A DNA stretch of 64,000 nucleotides from Bacillus nitratireducens (GTDB lineage Bacteria > Bacillota > Bacilli > Bacillales > Bacillaceae_G): the NCBI RefSeq assembly GCF_001884135.1, contig NZ_MAOC01000026.1, forward strand, positions 186,001-250,000. The letters run 5' to 3'. Positions 24,895 to 32,389 of this stretch are shown piece after piece. Below the pieces are notes generated by a model that was given only the letters and a program-made list of their open reading frames with translations, was not told the DNA's origin and did no database searches. How positions within the stretch are numbered: position 1 is the first letter of the stretch; the number at the start of each line of letters is the position of its first letter. The translations under genes and the position numbers were made by a program.

Positions 24895-25211
24895 ACGTAT
24901 TCACCTCCTTTTTATAATATATTTGTATATTATACTATTGAATAGCAGTTAGAAGATTTATTGTATTTAATTTTACAAAATCTTCACAAACTCACTAAAG
25001 GATGGGGTGTATGCATGCTGTATGAAAGTGACTTTAGTACGGTATGTTTATGTAATAATATATGCTTAATAGACTGCTCTAAAATAAATTAAACCAAATA
25101 TAGAAGATAATGTAATTTAATCTTTCAAGATTAGTATATAGTATTCTGTAAAAAAATGTACTGAAAAATTGATATTTCATAAGAAAGATAGAAGCGAGGT
25201 AAGAAATAACG
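24895..25211. other. Intergenic region, possible 25-residue Cys-containing ORF
   Basis: 317 A/T-rich bases. An ORF at 25015-25092 (MLYESDFS to SKIN, four Cys) has GGATGGGG in front of it, but its spacing is loose and nothing else supports it. The promoter of the DUF6884-like gene should lie in the right half. Confidence 0.35.
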
Positions 25212-25661
25212 ATGAAAAGGTTATGCATAATTCCATGCGGAAAGAAGAAAATTTGGGATAAGTACCCAGAGTATGGAGAGGCAGAGGCAAAAAATGTATA
25301 TATTAGTCCATTCGGAAAAGCATGTCAGGCGTATGGAACTATGTTTTTCGAGAATTGGGTTATATTATCAGCGAAGCATGGATTTTTAAGGCCAAATGAT
25401 ATTGTACAGGAAAATTATGATCTTGCATTTGATTCAAAGAGTGATGAGATTATTAGCATTGAACAATTAAAACAACAGATGATTGAAAAAGGCTTACTTC
25501 AATTTGATGAAATAGTATTGCTTGCAGGGAAGAAGCATAAAAAAGTTGTGACGAAGCTATATCCAGAAGAAATCATTACATATCCATTAGAAGGGTGTAA
25601 AGGCATTGGGTATATGTTGCAGAGATTGAAGGGGGCTGTGGAAGGGCAGCAGGAAATATAG
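25212..25661 (+). CDS. DUF6884-like protein
   Basis: 149 residues. It begins MKRLCIIPCGKKKIWDK; then come SPFGKACQAYG, WVILSAKHGFLRPND, an ENYDLAF segment and VLLAGKKHKKVV. The CGKKK start plus SAKHGFL pattern is that of DUF6884, a small domain related to YaaA-like or tRNA-guanine-modifying lyase-like folds. The family call is from memory of the motif pattern. No neighbour suggests a role, and no nucleoside-modification genes are nearby. Confidence 0.65.
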   Translation: MKRLCIIPCGKKKIWDKYPEYGEAEAKNVYISPFGKACQAYGTMFFENWVILSAKHGFLRPNDIVQENYDLAFDSKSDEIISIEQLKQQMIEKGLLQFDEIVLLAGKKHKKVVTKLYPEEIITYPLEGCKGIGYMLQRLKGAVEGQQEI

Positions 25662-25791
25662 GCATGAATTAGTACTTGATTCAAATTACATCACATTTAT
25701 ACACTTTAAATAGACTATTAAACAAGCCTTTTTACCCTTTTAAACATAGAATATGATGAATTCTATTTTATATTAGGGGGGAATCATATTC

Positions 25792-25977
25792 ATGTGTAAT
25801 AATTGTGGTTGTAGACGCAGAGATTGTAATAGATTTTGGGATGATTTAATGTTTGGAAGATGTAGACGCAGAGATTGTGATGATTGTCGTTGCAATCGTA
25901 AACGTGACTGTGATTGTGATGATTGCCGTCGCAATCGTAAACGTGACGACGATGATGATAAATGTCGTAAGTGGTAA
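25792..25977 (+). CDS. Cys/Arg/Asp-rich small repeat protein, possible spore component
   Basis: 61 residues made mostly of C, R and D in internal repeats: CRRRDC twice near the start, then two copies of a DDCR-x-NRKRD unit. The DNA repeats are long as well: TGTAGACGCAGAGATTGT occurs twice, as does a unit of about 30 bases around CAATCGTAAACGTGAC. AGGGGGGAAT gives a strong binding site. CATAGAATA at 25745-25753 resembles a sigma-K -10, though no matching -35 is seen. Small Cys-rich charged proteins are common in spore coats, but this is inference. Confidence 0.72.
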   Translation: MCNNCGCRRRDCNRFWDDLMFGRCRRRDCDDCRCNRKRDCDCDDCRRNRKRDDDDDKCRKW

Positions 25978-25985
25978 TTTTCTTT

Positions 25986-26020
25986 GAAAGAGTACTTTGA
26001 AGTAAAGTACTCTTTTTTTG
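25986..26020. terminator. Bidirectional terminator
   Basis: AGAGTACTTT / AAAGTACTCT stem followed by seven T, between convergent genes. Confidence 0.88.
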
Positions 26021-26030
26021 TATAAACCTT

Positions 26031-26483
26031 TTAAATTCCATTTTGAACAGATTTCTTTTCGATTTCCCATGAATCTTGCTTTTTAATTTTTAGAGCTATA
26101 TTCGTACCATTAGATTCTGTATAAAAGATATATCCGTGGTTGGATTTAACGTAAGTTGAAGGTTCACTTGTGCACTCTTTAGAACAAGATGTGTTAATAA
26201 TTTCGATTAATGATAATTCACTCGGATCAGTTTTACTAGCATCTATAAGTGTATCAAGGTTCGTTTTGCGAAAGCCTTGTAAGTTTACATGGAAATTCTT
26301 TTCTATTTCTCCAGTAACGCTAGTATTCATTACTTCAACTGAATTTTTCTTTTCTAAAAGAAAACCATTTCCATAAAGGAATTTTGTATATCCAAGCCAC
26401 GCGATTAAAAATAGTATAAAAAATACACCAACTGTTCTAATTTTTCGAAGCCGTATACTTACGATTGATTCTGAATATTTCAT
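26031..26483 (-). CDS. Membrane-anchored extracellular protein, unknown function
   Basis: 150 residues. A basic N-terminus (SIRLRKIR) precedes one membrane helix (about 18-38); the rest would face outside. The outer part has a close Cys pair, NTSCSKECTS, that could form a disulfide. GGAGGATT lies about 10 bases before the start. No family recognised. Confidence 0.7.
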   Translation of the reverse strand: MKYSESIVSIRLRKIRTVGVFFILFLIAWLGYTKFLYGNGFLLEKKNSVEVMNTSVTGEIEKNFHVNLQGFRKTNLDTLIDASKTDPSELSLIEIINTSCSKECTSEPSTYVKSNHGYIFYTESNGTNIALKIKKQDSWEIEKKSVQNGI

Positions 26484-26571
26484 TCAGCCTAATCCTCCAA
26501 TGTTTTTATTTTAAAGTATGCTTGGGTACATATATTTAGAAGGAGATGAAAGTTAGCGAGTTACTGATTCA

Positions 26572-26609
26572 AAAAAAGAAAGCATCTGAAGTTAGGTGCT
26601 TTCTTTTTG
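26572..26609 (-). terminator. Terminator for the 26621-26977 gene
   Basis: AAAAAGAAAGCA / TGCTTTCTTTTT stem; on the minus strand it ends in a T-run. Confidence 0.8.
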
Positions 26610-26620
26610 AATACTGTCCG

Positions 26621-26977
26621 CTATCTGTTAGTTACTTGTTTCATTAGAGGTCTTATTTCTTTAACAGGTGGTTTTTTATCATAGGCATCAACGTAAGAAA
26701 AGTAATAATTTAAGTTTCTAAGAAGTCCCTTTCCTATTTTAGCGCTTAAGAAGGGGAATACTTGTCCAGTATAATCATCGAGAGATTTACAGTAGTATTT
26801 TTCATCTAAATATATACTGTATTTACATGTTAGTTCTACTAATGAGTTACCTTCATCATCAATTACTTCTTTAGAATCAATAATGTCTATTAATGCGAAT
26901 TTTTCATTCAGATAAACTTTTTTCTTTTTCTCGTGCTTATTTGTGAGAATAAATACGAGACCAATTGCGTTAATCAA
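26621..26977 (-). CDS. Hypothetical protein with N-terminal hydrophobic start
   Basis: 118 residues, from MINAIGLVFILTN, a short hydrophobic stretch that may be too brief for a membrane anchor. Then a lysine block KHEKKKK and a soluble part with EVIDDEGNSLVELTCKY (beta-strand pattern) and YFSYVDAYDKKPP. AGGAGG lies 8 bases upstream. No family recognised. Confidence 0.68.
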   Translation of the reverse strand: MINAIGLVFILTNKHEKKKKVYLNEKFALIDIIDSKEVIDDEGNSLVELTCKYSIYLDEKYYCKSLDDYTGQVFPFLSAKIGKGLLRNLNYYFSYVDAYDKKPPVKEIRPLMKQVTNR

Positions 26978-27072
26978 ACTATTTCCTCCTATAAAAAACG
27001 GATATTAATAAAATATATCGATATAAGCTAAATGTAAAGAGGAGAGGTTTAAAATGTAAACTAGATAGAAAC

Positions 27073-27110
27073 AATAATAAACCGATTTGAAGACAAATCG
27101 GTTTATTATT
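27073..27110 (-). terminator. Terminator overlapping the stop codon of the next gene
   Basis: 17-bp stem AATAATAAACCGATTTG / CAAATCGGTTTATTATT; the minus-strand gene's stop (27106-27108) lies in it. Confidence 0.82.
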
Positions 27111-27729
27111 GAAATACTTGAGGAAATTGTTTTACGATTGCATTTGTTATCATGTCGGCCATTTCTAATGCTTCTTTTTCAATTTTATCGTAAAGTTTTA
27201 CTCCTGCTTCATAATCTTTATTTAGGAAGGCAAGTGCTTCTGCTTTCGTTAGTGCTAAATGTTCATAAAACATTTTTCTGAATTCTTCTTTATCTATATA
27301 TGGGTTGATACTGTTAAGAAATTCAGTAATTTCATCACCATTAGCGTACCATTTCTTTTCTATAGCGGCAGCTGCATTTTGATCACCAGCTTTTGCGGCT
27401 TTCACAAGATCGGCTGCAATTACTAAATGATCTTTAATTAATGCACTATATTTCTTTACTGCATTCTCGCCATAGAAGGGCTCAAGTGATAGTCCCATAT
27501 GTGTTGCGTTTTGTAGAAGCCGTCCAACAGTAACATTAACATCTGGTAAATTAAATACAATACTTATAATAGCTAATCTCGTCCAAGCGACGTGTTGTTC
27601 CCATAAAGAACGCATAAACCCTTTTAAAAAATTCTCGTTTTTACTAATTCGGTAGTTACGTACGGATAAATCATAGTTTACATAAGGATTATGATAGGGG
27701 GAGTAATACGATTGCCAATAAGAATACAT
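27106..27729 (-). CDS. Conserved helical protein of unknown function
   Basis: 207 residues from MYSYWQSYY, chosen because AAAGGAGTG (27739-27748) sits 9 bases before it; the open frame upstream (to 27894) lacks a binding site. An aromatic N-terminus is followed by two similar helical halves: WEQHVAWTRLAI with RLLQNATHMG, and FYEHLALTKAEALAFL with ending ADMITNAIVKQFP. WYANGDEITEFLNSINPY is strongly family-like. I recall related Firmicutes proteins carrying misleading labels such as acetylglutamate kinase; no kinase motif is visible. It looks like a helical-bundle protein with possible His/Glu metal ligands. Confidence 0.8.
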   Translation of the reverse strand: MYSYWQSYYSPYHNPYVNYDLSVRNYRISKNENFLKGFMRSLWEQHVAWTRLAIISIVFNLPDVNVTVGRLLQNATHMGLSLEPFYGENAVKKYSALIKDHLVIAADLVKAAKAGDQNAAAAIEKKWYANGDEITEFLNSINPYIDKEEFRKMFYEHLALTKAEALAFLNKDYEAGVKLYDKIEKEALEMADMITNAIVKQFPQVFQ

Positions 27730-27882
27730 AAATAGTAACACTCCTTTGAACATGTATAACTCAAAGTATGATAAAGATTTATTTTTAGTTACGTGTCCTA
27801 GATTATTTTCAGGGAATTTGAAATGGAGAAATTCAATGAATAATGTTGTGGTATATATGAATAAATTGAATATAAAGTAAAA

Positions 27883-28092
27883 GAGGCTCTGCAAGGGAAG
27901 TTGCAGAGCCTCAAAAGGGTATTGCCGAGATGTCGGACTCGACTACGTAATATTATCACAAAATTCTTTTAAAAAAACCTGGTAAATGTGTCCAAATGAA
28001 AATGGGACTTTAATAAAGTCAAAGGGACCTGCTTCCCGCGGAAGGCCCCATTAACTAGATAATGTAGATGAGCAAAAACTCATCTGGAGTAT
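27883..28092 (-). ncRNA. Candidate structured non-coding RNA with its own terminator
   Basis: Read on the minus strand, hairpins follow each other. AGATGAG/CTCATCT is at 28066-28085. A GC-rich TTCC-cgc-GGAA inside GGG..CCC is at 28024-28049. GACTTT-AAT-AAAGTC is at 28006-28020 and CGAG/CTCG at 27926-27941. A perfect 12-bp GAGGCTCTGCAA stem-loop ends at 27883 with TTTTACTTTA after it. No ORF fills it and it is richer in GC than the flanks. The 5' end is not defined. It may be a stand-alone sRNA or an attenuated leader of the gene at 27106-27729. Confidence 0.4.
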
Positions 28093-28272
28093 CTTCATAG
28101 TAACAAATGAAATTTACTTTGTGTATTGAGAAAAAATGAATTACTTGTTTGAATGTAAAGGATTTATATTTTGCTTTTGGGAATTATAGTCATTTGTGGA
28201 GAATGGAATAGGGTTCTAAAATGGAGAAAAGACTTTTTAATCAGGTTACGATATATCGTGATATACAAGTGT

Positions 28273-28299
28273 AAAAAGACCTGCTAATTTAAGCAGGTC
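28273..28299 (-). terminator. Terminator for the 53-residue small gene
   Basis: GACCTGCT / AGCAGGTC stem; on the minus strand it is followed by TTTTTAC. It lies about 115 bases after the stop of the gene at 28414-28575. Confidence 0.75.
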
Positions 28300-28413
28300 A
28301 ACATAAGGGGGTTATCTAACAGATTATTATATATGGTAACAACTGTATTGTAGTAAGTCTATAAGTTTAATGTTGAGAAAATTTGTTTGAATGATATATA
28401 TTTGGCACATGTA

Positions 28414-28575
28414 TTAACGCCTAAAAAGTTGAGAAAGGAAATTAAATAGTTTTTTATAAGAAAATAACGGCTGATACTTATAAAATGATTCATATTTCCA
28501 CGCATCATTATTAGAGAATTGGAGTTGTTTATTTGACTCTTTAGATTCGATGGAACTATTGTAACGACTCTTCAT
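28414..28575 (-). CDS. Small 53-residue protein, unknown
   Basis: Starts MKSRYNSSIESKES and ends LFNFLSQLFRR. GAGGAGG stands 8 bases before the ATG, an ideal site, and a terminator lies downstream at 28273-28299, so this is very likely a real gene. It is hydrophilic and Ser/Asn/Lys-rich at the start and aromatic/basic at the end (SYKKLFNFLSQLFRR), where it could form an amphipathic helix. No family recognised; a small spore or membrane-surface protein is possible. Confidence 0.65.
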   Translation of the reverse strand: MKSRYNSSIESKESNKQLQFSNNDAWKYESFYKYQPLFSYKKLFNFLSQLFRR

Positions 28576-28808
28576 AATTTAACCTCCTCAAATTCATATG
28601 TATACGATTAGTAGTATTCTAGGAAGGTAAATTAAATGAATATTTATTTTGAGATTCTTTCTTCTTGTGTACTAGATTTGTTTATTTTATGTTGGAAAAC
28701 GTAGGAAGCAAATAGAACTCAAATACTTATAAAATTCAAAGTGGCGAGAATCAGTTTGATGATATAATGGGAATAGATGAAAGATAAAGAAAAGCAGGTG
28801 ACTCTTTT

Positions 28809-30926
28809 TTGTTTACAAAAGCTCAAGAACTTTTAGCGTCTTATTTCGGTTATTCGTCATTCCGAAGAGGACAAGATGAAACAATTAAAAATGTATTAGA
28901 TGGAAAGGATACGGTTTGTATTATGCCTACGGGCGGTGGTAAGTCAATTTGTTATCAAATTCCCGCACTAGTATTCGAAGGAACGACATTAGTTATATCA
29001 CCTTTGATTTCACTTATGAAAGATCAAGTAGACACATTAATACAAAATGGTATTTCCGCTACATATATTAATAGTTCTATTTCTATTGCAGAAGCGAATC
29101 AACGAATTCAATTGGCGAAACAAGGACATTATAAGTTGCTTTATGTGGCGCCTGAGCGACTTGATTCTATGGAGTTTGTTGATCAACTTATCGATATGAA
29201 AATCCCGATGATTGCAATTGATGAGGCGCACTGTATTTCGCAGTGGGGACATGATTTCCGCCCGAGTTATTTACATATACATCGTATATTAGATTATCTT
29301 CCAGAAAAACCGCTCGTTTTAGCGTTAACAGCAACAGCAACACCACAAGTGCGTGATGATATTTGTAGTACGCTTGAAATTAATCAAGAAAATACAATTA
29401 TGACAACGTTCGAGCGCGAGAACTTATCGTTTTCAGTAATTAAGGGACAGGATCGTAATGCGTATTTAGCAGATTATATTCGTCAAAATCAGAAGGAATC
29501 TGGGATTATTTATGCAGCTACAAGAAAAGTAGTCGATCAGTTATATGAAGATTTAGGGAAAGCAGGAGTTTCGGTATCGAAATATCATGCTGGTATGAGC
29601 GATCACGATCGAAATGAACAACAAGAACTCTTTTTACGAGATGAAATCAGCGTTATGGTAGCGACATCCGCGTTCGGAATGGGGATTGATAAATCGAATA
29701 TTCGTTACGTAATCCATTATCAACTTCCTAAAAACATGGAAAGTTACTATCAAGAAGCAGGACGTGCTGGTCGTGACGGATTAGATAGTGAATGTATTTT
29801 GTTATATTCTTCTCAAGATGTGCAAGTACAACGCTTTTTAATCGATCAATCAACTGGAGAATCACGTTTTTCAAACGAACTTGAAAAATTGCAAAATATG
29901 ACCGATTACTGTCATACAGAACAATGTTTACAATCATTTATTTTGCAATACTTCGGAGAAGAGCCGGGGGAAGATTGTGGACGCTGTGGTAATTGTACGG
30001 ACGATCGTGAAAGTATCGATGTGACGAGAGAATCACAAATGGTACTATCTTGTATGATTAGGACGAACCAACGATTTGGGAAACAAATGATTGCACAAGT
30101 ATTAACGGGATCGAAAAATAAGAAAGTTATTGAATTTAATTTTCATACTTTGCCAACGTACGGACTTTTATCAAATCGTAGTGTGAAAGAAGTCAGTGAG
30201 TTTATTGAGTTTTTAATTTCAGACGAGTTGATCGCAGTTGAACATGGTACATATCCGACATTAAAAGTAACGGAAAAAGGTAAAGAAGTACTACTTGGTA
30301 AAGAGAACGTTTTACGTAAAGAACGAGTAGAAACACGACAAATTGTTCAAGACCATCCTTTATTTGAAGTGCTTCGTGAAGTGCGTAAAGAAATTGCACA
30401 AGGAGAAGGCGTGCCTCCGTTCGTTATTTTCTCTGATCAAACGTTAAAAGATATGTGTGCGAAAATGCCGCAAAGTGACTCTGAACTCCTAACTGTAAAA
30501 GGAATTGGAGAGCACAAACTTGTGAAGTACGGTTCTCACTTCTTACAAGCAGTGCAGCACTTTATTGAGGAAAACCCAAACTATGCTGAAACAATTAAGA
30601 CGGAAGTTGTTTCAGAGCGTAAAAAGTCAGGGAAAGCTTCAGCAAATTCTCATTTAGAAACATATGAAATGTATAAACAAGGTATTGATTTAAATGAGGT
30701 TGCAAAGGAACGTGGGTTATCGAGACAAACGATTGAAAATCATTTAATCCGTTGCTTTGAAGATGGTATGGAAGTAGACTGGAACAGCTTTGTTCCAGCA
30801 GAGTATGAAGCTCTAATTGAAACTGCCGTACAAAATGCAGAAGGCGGTTTGAAATCTATTAAAGAACAGCTTCCAGATGAAGTGAGTTACTTTATGATTC
30901 GTGCTTATTTACAAATAAGAAAGTAG
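28809..30926 (+). CDS. recQ: ATP-dependent DNA helicase RecQ
   Basis: 705 residues, TTG start behind GCAGGTGA. The DEAD-like helicase core has Walker A MPTGGGKSICYQ, the box IAIDEAHCISQWGHDFRPSY, and motif VI YYQEAGRAGRDG. The RecQ zinc-binding site is visible as CLQSF then CGRCGNC. A winged helix and an HRDC domain (about 515-590, FEVLREVRKEIAQ to GEHKLVKYG) follow, then a C-terminal helix-turn-helix LSRQTIENHLIRCF found in RecQ proteins of Firmicutes. It acts in recombination and replication-fork repair. Confidence 0.96.
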   Translation: MFTKAQELLASYFGYSSFRRGQDETIKNVLDGKDTVCIMPTGGGKSICYQIPALVFEGTTLVISPLISLMKDQVDTLIQNGISATYINSSISIAEANQRIQLAKQGHYKLLYVAPERLDSMEFVDQLIDMKIPMIAIDEAHCISQWGHDFRPSYLHIHRILDYLPEKPLVLALTATATPQVRDDICSTLEINQENTIMTTFERENLSFSVIKGQDRNAYLADYIRQNQKESGIIYAATRKVVDQLYEDLGKAGVSVSKYHAGMSDHDRNEQQELFLRDEISVMVATSAFGMGIDKSNIRYVIHYQLPKNMESYYQEAGRAGRDGLDSECILLYSSQDVQVQRFLIDQSTGESRFSNELEKLQNMTDYCHTEQCLQSFILQYFGEEPGEDCGRCGNCTDDRESIDVTRESQMVLSCMIRTNQRFGKQMIAQVLTGSKNKKVIEFNFHTLPTYGLLSNRSVKEVSEFIEFLISDELIAVEHGTYPTLKVTEKGKEVLLGKENVLRKERVETRQIVQDHPLFEVLREVRKEIAQGEGVPPFVIFSDQTLKDMCAKMPQSDSELLTVKGIGEHKLVKYGSHFLQAVQHFIEENPNYAETIKTEVVSERKKSGKASANSHLETYEMYKQGIDLNEVAKERGLSRQTIENHLIRCFEDGMEVDWNSFVPAEYEALIETAVQNAEGGLKSIKEQLPDEVSYFMIRAYLQIRK

Positions 30927-30951
30927 AGACATATAAAGGGGATAGGAATAT

Positions 30952-31335
30952 ATGTATCATGTTTTTGTGTATGGCACGTTAAGAAAAGAGCAAACGAATG
31001 CTCATTATATGCAAGGTGCAACATGCATCGCAGACGCAGCATGGACGTATGGTGAATTATTTGATACAGGTGAAGGGTATCCTGCAATGATTTGTTCAAA
31101 CGGGGAAAAGGTATATGGGGAAGTTTACGAAGTAGATGATGAGGTTTTGCAAAAATTAGATGAACTCGAAGAATATACAGGTAATGCAGAGAGTGATTTA
31201 TATGACAGGATCACTCAAACTATTTATTTTGGGGATAGAGAAATACATGCATATGTGTATGTTGCTCAAGATAGTGAAATGTTAAAGAAAGTTATCATTT
31301 CTGGTGATTGGCTGGAGTATCAAAAAGGAAAATAA
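30952..31335 (+). CDS. Gamma-glutamylcyclotransferase-like (AIG2/YtfP) protein
   Basis: 127 residues with the family start VFVYGTLRKEQTN, then GELFDTGEGYPAM and VYEVDDEVLQKLDELEEY, where the conserved acidic residue of the cavity lies. Such proteins cyclise gamma-glutamyl amines to 5-oxoproline, or act on related small molecules. It is 25 bases after recQ with AAAGGGGATAGG in between, so it could be co-transcribed with recQ. Confidence 0.88.
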   Translation: MYHVFVYGTLRKEQTNAHYMQGATCIADAAWTYGELFDTGEGYPAMICSNGEKVYGEVYEVDDEVLQKLDELEEYTGNAESDLYDRITQTIYFGDREIHAYVYVAQDSEMLKKVIISGDWLEYQKGK

Positions 31336-31355
31336 AAGAAGCTATAGAATGATGT

Positions 31356-31392
31356 AAAAGCAGATAGTGGAATAATCCATTATCTGCTTTTT
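31356..31392 (+). terminator. Terminator after the recQ-AIG2 pair
   Basis: AAAAGCAGATAGTGGA / TCCATTATCTGCTTTTT stem with one wobble pair. Confidence 0.88.
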
Positions 31393-31464
31393 GAATTTGT
31401 ATTTTTAAAATTTTTATTATTATGATAAATTATAAATGTAGGGAAATAATAAGGGGGATTTTTC

Positions 31465-31497
31465 ATGGGTATTAGAAATTTAGTTTCTCACCTGTAG
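31465..31497 (+). CDS. Possible 10-residue leader peptide before the methyltransferase
   Basis: ATG behind AAGGGGGATTTTTC encodes MGIRNLVSHL and then two stops in a row. The methyltransferase starts 31 bases later with its own GGAGGAG site. A strong binding site in front of so short a frame suggests a leader peptide or the remnant of a lost gene. Confidence 0.35.
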   Translation: MGIRNLVSHL

Positions 31498-31528
31498 TAG
31501 AAAAATCTATTGCAGGAGGAGAATAATA

Positions 31529-32272
31529 ATGAACGAGTTAAACGTGAAGGAATTTTACAAAAAACAATTTGAATTGTCGAATTATGATATAAATACGGAA
31601 AACTGGCTAGAGCAAGTTGCTAAAGAGGTGCAAGAACAAGTTGGATATCCGTTTCAAACGATGTTAGAACTTGGTGCAGGGAATGGTGGGTTTGCTAGAG
31701 CGATGTCTAAGTTACATGTGAGAATGACAACTGTTGAACTTGTATCAGAGCTGGTTTCTTTTGCAAAAGAACATTCTAGTAGTGATATTGCCATTCATTG
31801 TGGAGATTTTTATCAAATTAACTTTGAAGAAAAATTTGATGTAGTAAGTTATTTAGACGGCTTTGGTGTCGGAACAGATGATGAGCAATTGTTTCTACTA
31901 AAACAGATTAAAGATTGGATGAAGGAAGATGGATGTGCACTTATTGATATTTATCAACCTTTGTATTGGAAAAAGGTAAGTGGACAAGAAATGCCATTAA
32001 GTTCAGCTATGAGAAAATATGAATATGATAGTATAAATGAAAGAATGTTAGATCATTGGTGGAATCCTAATCAGCCTTATGAGATTGTAACACAGTCTTT
32101 ACGTTGCTATACAGTTGAAGAGATTAGTGATTTATGTACTAAAGCAGGTTTAAGTATTGTAGGATTCTTCCCAGGGGGAGCATATGATTTTGAAAAACAA
32201 AAATATAAAGAATTAGCAACTTTAAATGAATGTTTGGCGTATCGAATTAAAGTAAAGAAGAGTAGAGTTTAA
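31529..32272 (+). CDS. Class I SAM-dependent methyltransferase
   Basis: 247 residues. Motif I is MLELGAGNGGFARAM (about 45-59), followed by the acidic end TTVELVSELVSFAKE, motif II region FDVVSYLDGFGVG and motif III-like CALIDIYQPLYWKK. This is the class I fold that transfers methyl from SAM; it most resembles small-molecule methyltransferases. Substrate unknown. A terminator overlaps its 3' end. Confidence 0.88.
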   Translation: MNELNVKEFYKKQFELSNYDINTENWLEQVAKEVQEQVGYPFQTMLELGAGNGGFARAMSKLHVRMTTVELVSELVSFAKEHSSSDIAIHCGDFYQINFEEKFDVVSYLDGFGVGTDDEQLFLLKQIKDWMKEDGCALIDIYQPLYWKKVSGQEMPLSSAMRKYEYDSINERMLDHWWNPNQPYEIVTQSLRCYTVEEISDLCTKAGLSIVGFFPGGAYDFEKQKYKELATLNECLAYRIKVKKSRV

Positions 32273-32288
32273 TCTCTACTCTTTTTTA
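32258..32288 (+). terminator. Terminator overlapping the methyltransferase stop
   Basis: AAGAGTAGAG / CTCTACTCTT stem followed by TTTTT. Confidence 0.88.
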
Positions 32289-32389
32289 ATTTAGAAAATT
32301 CTTACTAAAACTATTGACTTTATGAATGGATTTTTAATACAATTGTATCTCGACTGAAAAAATTGGAACGGACAGGAGGGAATCATCAA

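Noticed and set aside
27730-27894. Longer N-terminus of the helical protein at 27106
   Set aside because: It would begin close to the terminator hairpin and has no binding site; the AAAGGAGTG before MYSYWQS is far better.
28024-28049. T-box-like motif (AGGGACC...CCGCGGAAGG)
   Set aside because: Resembles the T-box antiterminator only loosely; the essential AGGGTGG core is missing and no aminoacyl-tRNA synthetase or amino acid gene follows.
28248-28259. Perfect palindrome ACGATATATCGT as a regulator site
   Set aside because: A single 12-bp A/T-rich palindrome with no promoter or gene to attach it to; likely chance.
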